From Holdemania massiliensis AP2 (GTDB lineage: Bacteria > Bacillota_I > Bacilli_A > Erysipelotrichales > Erysipelotrichaceae): a stretch of 64,000 bases of DNA. The stretch covers positions 876,461 to 940,460 of the forward strand of contig NZ_HE998568.1 of NCBI RefSeq assembly GCF_000327285.1, in the 5' to 3' direction. The translations under genes were made by a program, and so were the position numbers. The notes beneath the pieces were generated by a model that was not told the origin of the DNA, made no database searches, and saw only the letters and a list, made by a program, of their open reading frames with translations. Each line of letters opens with the position of its first letter. Positions within the stretch are counted from its first letter, which is position 1. This document shows positions 36,942 to 45,186 of this stretch, one piece after another.

Positions 36942-36989
36942 AAAAAAACGCGGGTGAATCTGCCGTTGTGATTCCTCAGCGTTTTTTTG
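36942..36989. terminator. Bidirectional terminator between tetR and the EAL gene
   Basis: AAAAAACGC and GCGTTTTTTT form the outer stem, with GGTGAATC/GATTCCTC extending it. T-runs follow on both strands, serving two convergent genes. Confidence 0.75.
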
Positions 36990-37043
36990 CTTCTAATTCT
37001 ATTGTTATTGCGAAAGACCGCAGGCCTCTGAATCAGAACGATA

Positions 37044-38840
37044 TTATTCTCCGGCTGCAACCGGAGCAGCAAGAAACTGATCCGCAAACTCCTGTTCCGG
37101 CAGCGGCCTGGACAAATAAAACCCCTGTCCCCGTCCGCAATGCAGCCGCCGCAGCATATCCACATCGGCCTGAGTTTCTACTCCCTCGCAGATCACATCG
37201 ATCTCCAGCGTAGCCGCGATATCGACAATCAAGCCGATAATCTGTTCGCGGCGCGCGTTTTCTTCATTCAGAAAAACCCGGTCGATTTTAATCTCATCCA
37301 TCATCAATGTGTTCAGCAGATTCAGCGATGAATAACCGGATCCAAAATCGTCAATTGACAAAATGAAGCCTTCCCGTTTCAGTTGATTCAGCATATCCAG
37401 AACCGTTTTGGCCAAACCGTTAAAAGCACTCTCGGTGATTTCGATCTGCAGACAGCGGGCTGGAATGGCATAGGCGTCGACAATGGCATGAAATTTTTCA
37501 TAGAAGTCCCGATGATGAATCGTCACCCGCGAAAAGTTAACAGAAATCATGAAATGATCCTGCAAATTCCGCTCGCGGATAAACCGGCATACTTGTTTCA
37601 ACATATAAAAATCCAGTTCATGAATAAATCCATTCTCCTCAAACAGCGGAATAAAATCATCCGGAGGCAGTTGGGTGCCGTCCTTGCGGCTCCAGCGCAC
37701 CAGTGCTTCCGCACCGTAAACTTCCAGCGAAGGAATTTCAAATTTAGGCTGCAGGTACAATTTGAATTCATGCTGAGCCAAAGCGGCATGCCGTTGTTTT
37801 ATTAACAACGTTTCCTGATTCATCCGGTTCAGCAGCTGCTGATCATACCAGACAAGGCTGCCTTTTCCGCTTTGTTTCGCGCGCTTATGCGCCAGCATCG
37901 CGTTGTCCAGCATATCATGAAGCTCATCTTTTTTATTCATGATACAGGCACCGACCGTGATTGTCGTTTCGTCAATCACATCCAAAGCCAGCGTTTTCTT
38001 CAGCTGTTTCCGCAGCTTCCGCCTCAGCTTTTCCAAACATTCCTTTTCCAATTTCACACAGACATAAAAATTGTCATTGCCGGCGCGAGCGCAATGATCC
38101 TTTCCATAGGCGGCTGCAAGAATGGATCCGATCGAGGACAAAATCTGATCACCCACCGCATAGCCGTAGGTTGCATTGACATATTTAAAATCATCCAGAT
38201 CAAAATACGCGAGCGCCAATTCTCCTTCATTCAAGGTATCCGTGAGTGTTCGCAAGGACAATTCAAACCCTGACAGATTCGCCAAGCCGGTCAGCTCATC
38301 GACATAACGGACTTTATCCAATTGTTTTTGTTTATTGAAAAACCAAAGCAGGAAAAAGCCGCCCGATAAAATTAAATAAGTAAAAAAGATTCCGATCGCC
38401 AACACCAGCCGGCGGTTGGATATACTTTCCGCGGTTGCGACCATTTCATCAGCCATAACAAAGTATTCCTGACTGGCTTCATACAGGACGTCCTTGTTTT
38501 TTCCTGCCCGAACCTCCGCAATTTCTTCCTTCATCGCATTCCAGGCAAACCGCATTTGCTTAAGCCGGTATTGATAATCACGGGCGCTGATCAGCGTCAG
38601 ATCATACGTTCCCCCGCCGTGCTGCAGACCCTCAAGTATATCGTCCAAATATTGAATGAGCGCATCATCCGGTTCATTGTTCAATTCTTCCTTGACTAGC
38701 TTTTGGGTTGCGCCGCGGACAATTCCGCTGTAATTAATCACTTTGGCAAAGCCCAGATTTTCCAAAAACAAAACGACAAGAATCAGGACGGCTACGCCCC
38801 AGATCATCGTATAGATCAATAAACTGCGTTTGTCTTTCAT
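37044..38840 (-). CDS. Membrane GGDEF-EAL protein, probable c-di-GMP phosphodiesterase
   Basis: A 598-residue protein. Membrane helices at about 8-27 and 146-168 bound an outside sensor of about 118 residues. The GGDEF domain (about 178-335) is degenerate: GNDNF (254-258) replaces GGDEF, so it is probably not a cyclase. The EAL domain (about 345-590) keeps EALVRW (378-383), SVNFS, QIEITESAF, IDDFGSGYSSL, the Lys in DEIKIDR and CEGVE, which are the metal and catalytic residues of active phosphodiesterases. It should hydrolyse c-di-GMP, possibly tuned by GTP bound to the dead GGDEF. A diguanylate cyclase gene lies 125 bases upstream. Confidence 0.9.
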   Translation of the reverse strand: MKDKRSLLIYTMIWGVAVLILVVLFLENLGFAKVINYSGIVRGATQKLVKEELNNEPDDALIQYLDDILEGLQHGGGTYDLTLISARDYQYRLKQMRFAWNAMKEEIAEVRAGKNKDVLYEASQEYFVMADEMVATAESISNRRLVLAIGIFFTYLILSGGFFLLWFFNKQKQLDKVRYVDELTGLANLSGFELSLRTLTDTLNEGELALAYFDLDDFKYVNATYGYAVGDQILSSIGSILAAAYGKDHCARAGNDNFYVCVKLEKECLEKLRRKLRKQLKKTLALDVIDETTITVGACIMNKKDELHDMLDNAMLAHKRAKQSGKGSLVWYDQQLLNRMNQETLLIKQRHAALAQHEFKLYLQPKFEIPSLEVYGAEALVRWSRKDGTQLPPDDFIPLFEENGFIHELDFYMLKQVCRFIRERNLQDHFMISVNFSRVTIHHRDFYEKFHAIVDAYAIPARCLQIEITESAFNGLAKTVLDMLNQLKREGFILSIDDFGSGYSSLNLLNTLMMDEIKIDRVFLNEENARREQIIGLIVDIAATLEIDVICEGVETQADVDMLRRLHCGRGQGFYLSRPLPEQEFADQFLAAPVAAGE

Positions 38841-38965
38841 GCGCGTCCCCTCTTTTCTGCCCGGGTGAAACTGAACCTTCTTGATCTTCCTTGCTTGAGC
38901 TTGTTACGCAGAGCTTCCCATGCGTCTTAAATTCCGCTCGATTCTCCGCAAAAAAGCAGACGGGG

Positions 38966-41443
38966 TTATTCTTCTTCCTGTTTATTTTTGATCACCAGAC
39001 AAGCTGCAAGGCCGCGCCAGGATACGCGAACGGTTTTCTTCGCCGATGCCGCCGCCGATTCGCCAAACGGACAATCCTCGCAGACAGCTGAACGGCCATG
39101 CAGCACTCGGTAACACGGCGTCCCCTTGCCATGATCAGTCTGTGATCCTAAGGATCGTTGATTGGCGTACAGCAGCTCAAATGTATCCTGTCGGATCACA
39201 TAAAGAGATTCTTCCTGCGCGTCCAGAATCATCTGATAGAAATTCATTTTCTTCGCGGTTTCCTGAGCCTGCTTTTTCTGCAGAAACATCGTCAGGATCT
39301 GGGAAACCAGCGTCAGTACGCGGACTTCCTCCGCACTCCACAATCGGCTTCCGGTACACTCATCAAAGCCGACAAAGCCCGCAAACCGGCCGTCCACCTT
39401 AAAAGCGCACTGCAGCGTGGAATGAATATGCTGAGCAGCAAACAAAGCCTGCTGGGCTGGGGAAAGCGTACTGATATCACGGCAATAGAAAATTAAATCT
39501 TCAGAATATAAGCTTTGATAATCGTCCAGCCCATGATAATTCATATGCTGCAGATTCTCTTTCTGCGGTTCAATTCCCGGCTTGCACCATTCATACGTAT
39601 TATCGCAATACAGACCATCCTCACTGCTTTCAAACACATAGGCTCGGCTGACATCAAACTGTCTGCCGATTCTTTCCAGAATCGTCATGATTGCCTGATC
39701 CAGATTCTCGGTGTGATATAATATCTGAAAAACACTGGAAACCGTACGGTCCGAATTCGGCTGCGGCTTCATCTCCGAATCAATCGCTGTCCGCAAGCCG
39801 GAATATTCTAGAGTGCCTAAAGTTTCATTCATCTGCGGGTTATAGATCTGATAGTTGTTCTTCCCCTGCAGCTTCACCTGATATAAAGCTTTATCGGCGC
39901 CGGCATACAATTCTTTAAAAGTTTTTCCATGTTCCGGATAGATTGCAATCCCAATGCTGCAGGTAACCTGCACGGCATTTTTATCTTTTTTGAACAGACT
40001 GCGGAAAATATTCAACATGACTTCCGCTTTTTGCCGGGCATCCTCCACCCGACTAATCGGTTTCATGAAAATTGTAAATTCATCGCCGCCAATCCGGCCC
40101 ACAACATCGCTGGACCGCATAATTTTTTTCATGGCCATCGCCAGTTCCGTCAGCACCACATCGCCAACCATATGTCCCTGGGTATCGTTGATCTGCTTGA
40201 AATCATCAGTATCGATCATAAACAGCGCACCCATCGACTGCGGATTTTCAGCGATGTAGCTGCTGATCTGACTTTCTGTTTCCGCTCGATTATAAATACT
40301 GGTTAAGGCATCTTTTTCAGCCTTGTGCTGCAGTGTTTCAATCTGCCTGCGCTCATCAGTGACATCCAGTCCGATGCTGTAATAGGAGGCAATTCCATCC
40401 CAGCTGTCCTGAGCGCTGACGTAGCCTAGCGTTGTCGTCAGAATGCGTTCCTCTCCATCCCGTTTGCGGATACGCTTGTCAAACACCGCGTTTTCCCCCG
40501 TAGTTTTCAAATTCCCGGCTATTTCCTGCAGCCGCGCCATATCGTCGGGATGAATGTAATTGCATTGACAATGCAGCTCCGATTCAAACTGCGTTTCGGT
40601 ATAACCGATCATCTCCAGAAACTTTTCATTGTACCACAGGACAGTGCTGAGATCGCACGCATCCAATCGCGCCATCCCCACCGGAATCGTGTTCAAAATC
40701 ACTTCCCGCTCCCGGTCTTTTTTAGCCAGCTTGTACTCAGAGCTGTACATATCATAGGAAAGCTCAATCCGGCAACGGCGATTTTGCCAGCGAATCGGCC
40801 GGTCTTTGATTTTAAAGGCCCGTTTCAGCTTCTGATTTTCAAAATTCCATACGTACGATTCATGTTCTTTTAAGAAGGAATTGGTGCAGAAAGAACAAGG
40901 TTTATCCAGTCCCTGAATCACGGCGTAACAGGGCTTGCCCGTCACCTGACTGCGGGCGGCCTGCAGAGTATCGCAGGCGATGGGATTGACATACAACAAT
41001 TCATAATTATCCTGATCGCTGATATAAACATTTCCCGGATATTCCGCCATCAGCCATTCAGCCAGCTCCGTCATTTCCTTTACGTTCCGATCCAGCTCAC
41101 GCTCACGCTGAATCAGATCCTCTATCGGCGTATAGGTCAGCTGCAGCAGCGGTTCTGCCGCTTCCCGCATTTTAACGATGCCTCTCAGCCGAAACCATTG
41201 TTTCGTCCGGTTCAGCTTCATCGGCAGGTCCAAAGTCAGCGCTTCCCCCTTTGGGACAGCGCGGACTGCCCTCAGCAAGTCAGCTTGTCCCGCAGCCTCA
41301 AAGAAGGTCAAGAACTGGGGAGGATTCTCATAAATCTTGGCTAATTCGCAAAATTCGCTGCTGGCCGACACCAGCGTCAGCTTTTCATCCAGCGCATGCC
41401 AGCTTGCCGCAATGCCGAATTGATGATTAATATTAAACGTCAT
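38966..41443 (-). CDS. PAS-GGDEF-GAF diguanylate cyclase with duplicated Cys-containing PAS
   Basis: An 825-residue cytoplasmic protein without membrane helices. Domains in order: an N-terminal PAS-like region (1-105), a Cys-containing PAS (about 125-235; CYAVIQGLDKPCSFC at 172-186), a second PAS (about 245-365), GGDEF (about 370-535), a GAF-like domain (about 570-735) and a partial C-terminal PAS (about 745-825) with CYRVLHGRSAVCEDCPF at 777. The active site GGDEF is intact at 452-456, with an RSSD inhibitory site at 443-446. The two C-x2-C segments are alike in sequence and could sense redox state or bind metal. Confidence 0.9.
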   Translation of the reverse strand: MTFNINHQFGIAASWHALDEKLTLVSASSEFCELAKIYENPPQFLTFFEAAGQADLLRAVRAVPKGEALTLDLPMKLNRTKQWFRLRGIVKMREAAEPLLQLTYTPIEDLIQRERELDRNVKEMTELAEWLMAEYPGNVYISDQDNYELLYVNPIACDTLQAARSQVTGKPCYAVIQGLDKPCSFCTNSFLKEHESYVWNFENQKLKRAFKIKDRPIRWQNRRCRIELSYDMYSSEYKLAKKDREREVILNTIPVGMARLDACDLSTVLWYNEKFLEMIGYTETQFESELHCQCNYIHPDDMARLQEIAGNLKTTGENAVFDKRIRKRDGEERILTTTLGYVSAQDSWDGIASYYSIGLDVTDERRQIETLQHKAEKDALTSIYNRAETESQISSYIAENPQSMGALFMIDTDDFKQINDTQGHMVGDVVLTELAMAMKKIMRSSDVVGRIGGDEFTIFMKPISRVEDARQKAEVMLNIFRSLFKKDKNAVQVTCSIGIAIYPEHGKTFKELYAGADKALYQVKLQGKNNYQIYNPQMNETLGTLEYSGLRTAIDSEMKPQPNSDRTVSSVFQILYHTENLDQAIMTILERIGRQFDVSRAYVFESSEDGLYCDNTYEWCKPGIEPQKENLQHMNYHGLDDYQSLYSEDLIFYCRDISTLSPAQQALFAAQHIHSTLQCAFKVDGRFAGFVGFDECTGSRLWSAEEVRVLTLVSQILTMFLQKKQAQETAKKMNFYQMILDAQEESLYVIRQDTFELLYANQRSLGSQTDHGKGTPCYRVLHGRSAVCEDCPFGESAAASAKKTVRVSWRGLAACLVIKNKQEEE

Positions 41444-41690
41444 AGTTTTGCCTCCGAACTGTCCGAGCCTGATTCCTGAATCGAGTTCGTCATCTTTTCT
41501 TATGCTTCAAAAACCGGACAACGATGCCGGCGGGTCTGATCAATCTCGACAGAGAGCTGCGGAATCTGACTTCAAAGCGGACAATCTCTGGGGTTGAAAG
41601 AAAAGGACCGCCGTTCTCCGAAAGAGAACCCCGAACCTTTTCTGAAATTATCGCAGACCCTTCTTACAACAATTGATTTTATATGTCCCA
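41444..41690 (-). promoter_or_regulatory. Long structured leader of the diguanylate cyclase gene
   Basis: On the minus strand a promoter with an extended -10 (TGCTATAAT, 41697-41689) lies about 250 bases before the ATG. The leader holds a strong hairpin: GGTTCTC/GAGAAC capped by TTTCG, with an outer AAAAGG/CCTTTT stem. Further down, a CCGG/CCGG pair is followed by TTTTT. I do not recognise it as a known riboswitch, and the c-di-GMP-I core is not evident. Confidence 0.45.
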
Positions 41691-41915
41691 TTATAGCACA
41701 AAGAAAAATATAACCTACTCCTAAAAAGTTGAAAACCGTAAAATAATTCCTGCTTGCAGGGGATAAACCTCGCTTTCTGAATTTTCAGCTGTATTTTATC
41801 CCGCGGAATGGCCGTTTCTCATCTTATCGCTGAGAAACAGGCAATCAAACAGGCTCCGTATCCGTTGGATCTGTCAAATACAAAGAGCCTGCGCTAAACC
41901 CTCTTTCCATCGCAT
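41691..41915. other. Intergenic region between the cyclase leader and the nusG terminator
   Basis: Apart from the promoter just described, this stretch contains an 8-base inverted repeat GTTTCTCA/TGAGAAAC (about 41814-41846). I see no gene. Confidence 0.5.
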
Positions 41916-41940
41916 ATAAAAAAACCGCAGCAAATGCGGC
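41916..41940 (-). terminator. Terminator of the rpmG-secE-nusG operon
   Basis: On the minus strand, GCCGCA pairs with TGCGGT around TTTGC and is followed by TTTTTTT. It lies about 80 bases past the nusG stop, so nusG transcription ends here rather than continuing to rplK. Confidence 0.8.
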
Positions 41941-42017
41941 TTTCGTTTTGTATTCTTGGATCCGTTAAATTTTCCGGCCGCGTCTCAAATCAGTCTGCGG
42001 CGCACAGATCTTTCTGT

Positions 42018-42566
42018 TTACAGTTCGACTTTCTCCAAATCGTTATAAGCGATCTCTGTCGGTGTTTCACGGCCAAACAGAATGCACAGAACCGTCGCGG
42101 TCTGCGTATCGTCGTTCATCGCATCAATCGAGCCTTCGATCCCGCTGAACGGACCGGTCAGAATCTTGACGCGGTCGCCCGTCGTAAAGTTGACGCTGAC
42201 CTTGCGGTCGCTCATGCCAATCCGACGCAGAATCGAATCAATTTCCTCCGGCGATACTGGAAACGGCTTGGCGCCGCCGCCGCTGGAACCGATAAATCCG
42301 GTAACCCCCGGTGTATTTCGGACAATGTACCAAGCTTCATCCGTCATAATCATTTCAACGAACAGATAACCTGGAAACAGATTGTGCATCTTCTCTACTT
42401 TTTTTCCGTTTTTAATTTCAATCTCCGGTTCTTCCGCAACCAGGATGCGAAACAGATAGTCGGAAATGCCCATCGTATCCACACGACGCTGCAGATTTTC
42501 CTTTACTCGGTTCTCATGCCCGGCGTAGGTGTTAACCACGTACCATTCTTTTTTAGACTCTGTCAT
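42018..42566 (-). CDS. nusG: Transcription termination/antitermination factor NusG
   Basis: A 182-residue protein. The NGN domain (1-115) starts with KKEWYVVNTYAGHENRVKENL and contains FPGYLFVEM. The C-terminal KOW domain (about 128-180) has FTTGDRVKILTGPFSGIEGSI. It binds RNA polymerase and couples transcription to translation and pausing. It lies three bases after secE. Confidence 0.97.
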   Translation of the reverse strand: MTESKKEWYVVNTYAGHENRVKENLQRRVDTMGISDYLFRILVAEEPEIEIKNGKKVEKMHNLFPGYLFVEMIMTDEAWYIVRNTPGVTGFIGSSGGGAKPFPVSPEEIDSILRRIGMSDRKVSVNFTTGDRVKILTGPFSGIEGSIDAMNDDTQTATVLCILFGRETPTEIAYNDLEKVEL

Positions 42567-42569
42567 GAC

Positions 42570-42755
42570 TTACGCTCCGATTCCAATCAATTTCAGGAAG
42601 AAGGAAACGAAAAATTCACAGGCTACGAAGAAAACGCCGAACGACGCGCAGAAAATCAGAACTTCCATTGAATTTCCGCCCAGTTCTTCTTTCTTCGGCC
42701 AGCGAATACGCTTGACTTCTTTGGAGATACCGCTGAAACTAAACCATTTTAACAT
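42570..42755 (-). CDS. secE: Preprotein translocase subunit SecE
   Basis: A 61-residue protein. An amphipathic N-terminal helix (SKEVKRIRWPKKEEL) is followed by one membrane helix (about 31-55), the usual form in Firmicutes. It stabilises SecY in the translocon. Its ribosome binding site GGAGGATAC overlaps the end of rpmG. Confidence 0.95.
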   Translation of the reverse strand: MLKWFSFSGISKEVKRIRWPKKEELGGNSMEVLIFCASFGVFFVACEFFVSFFLKLIGIGA

Positions 42756-42767
42756 ATCTGTATCCTC

Positions 42768-42923
42768 CTACTTCGTTTCTTTATGAAGTGTATGTTTTCC
42801 ACATTTTTTACAGTATTTCATCAATTCAAGACGTTGATTATGCGTCTTGGGATTCCGGTGTGTTACATAGTTGCGTGAAAGGCACTCTGTGCAGGTCAGA
42901 ATCACTTTTGTTTCTTTCGCCAT
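42768..42923 (-). CDS. rpmG: 50S ribosomal protein L33
   Basis: A 51-residue protein starting [19 protein letters not shown]. It has two C-x2-C pairs (CTEC and CKKC) forming a zinc ribbon, so it is the zinc-binding (C+) form. The [18 protein letters not shown] segment is typical of L33. AAGGAGGG precedes the start. It heads the secE-nusG operon. Confidence 0.95.
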   Translation of the reverse strand: MAKETKVILTCTECLSRNYVTHRNPKTHNQRLELMKYCKKCGKHTLHKETK

Positions 42924-42950
42924 CGAGGTCCCTCCTTACCGTGCTTATCC

Positions 42951-43028
42951 ACTTTACCATAAAGAAAAGGGTTCGTCAAACAACCCTTAACTTAAGCGGA
43001 TTATAGCACCTTCCCGAGATCTTTTCAA
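42951..43028 (-). promoter_or_regulatory. Two rpmG promoters with an overlapping terminator
   Basis: On the minus strand, the first promoter is TTGAAA (43028-43023) and TATAAT (43005-43000); the second is TTGACG (42979-42974) and TAAAGT (42956-42951). Both have 17-base spacers. Between them, AAGGGTT pairs with AACCCTT and is followed by TTTTCTTT, an intrinsic terminator whose loop contains the -35 of the second promoter. Confidence 0.75.
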
Positions 43029-43663
43029 GCCTCTTCAGAAAATTTCCGAGTGATGTATTCCAGTTTTTTGCGAACCCGGCTTAATTGGTTGCCGTAACTC
43101 TTCCGAGTGATGTTCAAAAGGGCCGCTGCTTCCTGGTATGAGGTGCTTTCCAATGACAGGCACAATATCTTCCATTCCTTCGGTGTAAAGTATCGGCGCA
43201 GATGTTTGATCTGTTTGGAAGCTTCGTTTAACGCAAAGCAGTAAACCGGATCAAAGAAGCGGTCATTGGACGCCAGCAGCTCAGCTTTGTATGTAGCATG
43301 ATTTTCACCCACGATGATATCCAGAGAATCACAGGCGTAAAACGCAGCGTCACTGGAGCATTGTGAGTGCCGGTAAATCGTTAATAAATGTTTCCTCAGA
43401 CAGTTCTGCAGATAGGTCTTAAAGCTGCAGGGATAATCCTCGCGGTAGTTTTCCGCAGCTCCGACCAGCATCATCCGGCTTTCCTGTTCAAGATCTTCCC
43501 GATAAGCATCGCTGGAAACCGAGCAGCTGTCAAATTGTCCGAAGCGGAAAATCATCCCGCAGATCATCGGTTTGTATTTGTTCAGCAGGTCTTCCACCGC
43601 CCAGTCGTCCTGTTGGTGCATCATATACAGCAGTTCGTTATCTGTGGATACTTCCTCGGTCAT
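43025..43663 (-). CDS. Sigma-70-family sigma factor, SigH-like
   Basis: A 212-residue sigma factor. Region 2 has DDWAVEDLLNKYKPMI and DLEQESRMMLVGAAENYREDYPCSFKTYLQNCL (across about 57-90), similar to SigH. Region 4 has FTPKEWKILCLSLESTSYQEAAALL and KSYGNQLSRVRKKLEYI. It occupies the sigH position between rlmB and rpmG, but the usual yacP gene is missing. Sequence and place support a SigH-like factor; whether it controls sporulation or competence is unknown. Confidence 0.85.
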   Translation of the reverse strand: MTEEVSTDNELLYMMHQQDDWAVEDLLNKYKPMICGMIFRFGQFDSCSVSSDAYREDLEQESRMMLVGAAENYREDYPCSFKTYLQNCLRKHLLTIYRHSQCSSDAAFYACDSLDIIVGENHATYKAELLASNDRFFDPVYCFALNEASKQIKHLRRYFTPKEWKILCLSLESTSYQEAAALLNITRKSYGNQLSRVRKKLEYITRKFSEEA

Positions 43664-43677
43664 ATTTTTTCCTCCTC

Positions 43678-44406
43678 TTATTTCAGAGGGAAACGCTTCT
43701 CATGAATCTGATAAAGCAGAACCGCGCAGGCCACGGAGGCATTCAGCGAAGAAATCGTGCCTTCCATCGGCAATGTCAGCATGACGTCGCATTCTTCCTT
43801 AACAAGCCTCGATATACCCTTACCTTCCGATCCGATGACCAGCACAACCGGCGTATCAAAGGCCGGCTGCCGATAATCCTGAGCGTTCTGCATATCTGTA
43901 CCATACACCCAATACCCTGCTTCTTTCAGCTGTTTGAGCGTCTGAGTCAGATTGGCTACCATCGCCACCGGAACGGTTTCGATGGCACCGGTTGAGACTT
44001 TAGCCACCGTGGAATTCAGCGATACCGATCGGTTCTTGCGCAGAATCACCCCATCCGCTCCAACCGCATCGCAGGTTCTTAACACCGCGCCCAGATTGTG
44101 CGGATCTTCCAGCTCGTCAAGCACGACTATCGTTCCAAGCTTCCCCTGCGGAATCCGGCTGAGCATTTCTTCCACGCTCACCGTTTTGTAATCCTCACAA
44201 TACAAAGCAATGCCCTGATGGTGCGTATCCATGCAGGCTTTGTCCAACTCCTTGCGGCTGACTCTCTGGGTTGGAATGCGGCGGCTTTTTAACAGTGTTT
44301 CTGCTTCCGGAAACCGCATGCCTTCCGCTACGAGTGCTTTCTCAACCTTTTTCTTGCTTTTCAGAATCTGCATTGCTGCGTTTTTCCCGTATATCCATTG
44401 TGCCAT
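43678..44406 (-). CDS. rlmB: 23S rRNA 2'-O-ribose methyltransferase, TrmH/SpoU family
   Basis: A 242-residue SPOUT methyltransferase. The N-terminal RNA-binding domain (MAQWIYGKNAAMQIL) is followed by motif 1 (VVLDELEDPHNLGAVLRTCDAVGADG), motif 2 (VLVIGSEGKGISRLV) and motif 3 (LPMEGTISSLNASVACAVLLY), which form the knotted SAM site. It methylates the guanosine ribose of 23S rRNA. It lies downstream of mrnC and 14 bases before the sigma factor gene. Confidence 0.93.
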   Translation of the reverse strand: MAQWIYGKNAAMQILKSKKKVEKALVAEGMRFPEAETLLKSRRIPTQRVSRKELDKACMDTHHQGIALYCEDYKTVSVEEMLSRIPQGKLGTIVVLDELEDPHNLGAVLRTCDAVGADGVILRKNRSVSLNSTVAKVSTGAIETVPVAMVANLTQTLKQLKEAGYWVYGTDMQNAQDYRQPAFDTPVVLVIGSEGKGISRLVKEECDVMLTLPMEGTISSLNASVACAVLLYQIHEKRFPLK

Positions 44407-44787
44407 ACTCTGACCTCCTGTTTCGTCCTGTTCTAGTCCTGTTTTAATCCCAAATCGTTTCGCAGTTCAAGTTGCTTCGCGGATTCAAGAAAATATCTTG
44501 AACACCCCTGCAGAATTAACCCATCCATTTCTTTTTATTGATCAAAAAAAGAGTACCCTGGGCCACATTACAAAAGTAAGAGGTGCGGGTACTACGGTCA
44601 CGATCAGTATACACAATATGCAAGAAAATGCAAACAGAAAATCGTGATTATTTTCGCATTCCTCTTTCATCCGCAAATAAGCTTTAAAGCTGATTCCGCC
44701 GCTTTTCCCCACTGCCCTACTGAGCAATTTACCTTCATCCTGCGTTGTTTACTGTGATATCCATTCCGGACAGCCGAAATGATTTTT
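44407..44787. other. Intergenic region between mrnC and rlmB
   Basis: This 381-base gap contains a promoter and terminator pair (see 44544-44633) and no convincing gene. A 61-codon frame at 44542-44727 overlaps these signals and is not supported. The yacP gene often found here in Firmicutes is absent. Confidence 0.6.
44544..44600 (-). ncRNA. Short promoter-to-terminator transcript upstream of rlmB
   Basis: On the minus strand, TTGCAT (44633-44628) and TATACT (44611-44606) have a 16-base spacer and predict a start near 44600. Directly after it, AGTACCC (44593-44587) pairs with GGGTACTC (44558-44551). An inner TTAC/GTAA hairpin and a TTTTTTT run follow. The RNA would be about 57 nt, with rlmB starting about 140 bases beyond. 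It could be a small RNA or an attenuated rlmB leader. Confidence 0.5.
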
Positions 44788-45186
44788 TTATCGCGGCTCT
44801 GCCGCCAGCTTCACAGACGTTCTGACCTGTTCCCAGACCTTCCGCAGCCGCTCCTGCTGGCCGCTCAAATGCCACCACCCGGCTAACGCTTCAAAGCCCG
44901 TTGAAATTCGATAAATCTGAACGTCGGTATGCTTTGGAACACTGCCGCTTTTGAAATTGCGTCCGCGGCGGAAGATTTCTTCCTCCTCCTCACTCAGCTG
45001 GCCGGCATCATGCAGCTGCTCGTAAAACCGCGCCTGAGCTTTCGCACTGACAAACTGAACGCTTAAGCGCTGCAGATCCTTGGCGCGGCCATACCCCAGC
45101 TCCACTAAATATTCCCGCACAAGCAGCGACCACACGGCGTCGCCGATATAGGCCAGCGTACTTCCGGACAATTCGTTGAGCTGCAT
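44788..45186 (-). CDS. mrnC: Mini-ribonuclease III
   Basis: A 132-residue RNase III catalytic domain without a double-stranded-RNA-binding domain. It starts MQLNELSGSTLAYIGDAVW, which contains the metal-binding Asp. The second catalytic region FKSGSVPKHTDVQIYRISTGFEALAGW supplies the Glu. It matures 23S rRNA ends. The start overlaps the cysS stop (TAATG); the longer reading from 45267 lies inside cysS. Confidence 0.92.
   Translation of the reverse strand: MQLNELSGSTLAYIGDAVWSLLVREYLVELGYGRAKDLQRLSVQFVSAKAQARFYEQLHDAGQLSEEEEEIFRRGRNFKSGSVPKHTDVQIYRISTGFEALAGWWHLSGQQERLRKVWEQVRTSVKLAAEPR

Noticed and set aside
41444-41690. c-di-GMP riboswitch before the cyclase gene
   Set aside because: The conserved GEMM-I core segments are not visible, so only an unclassified structured leader is reported.
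44542-44727. 61-codon minus-strand frame between mrnC and rlmB
   Set aside because: It overlaps a promoter and a terminator hairpin, and no ribosome binding site is visible.
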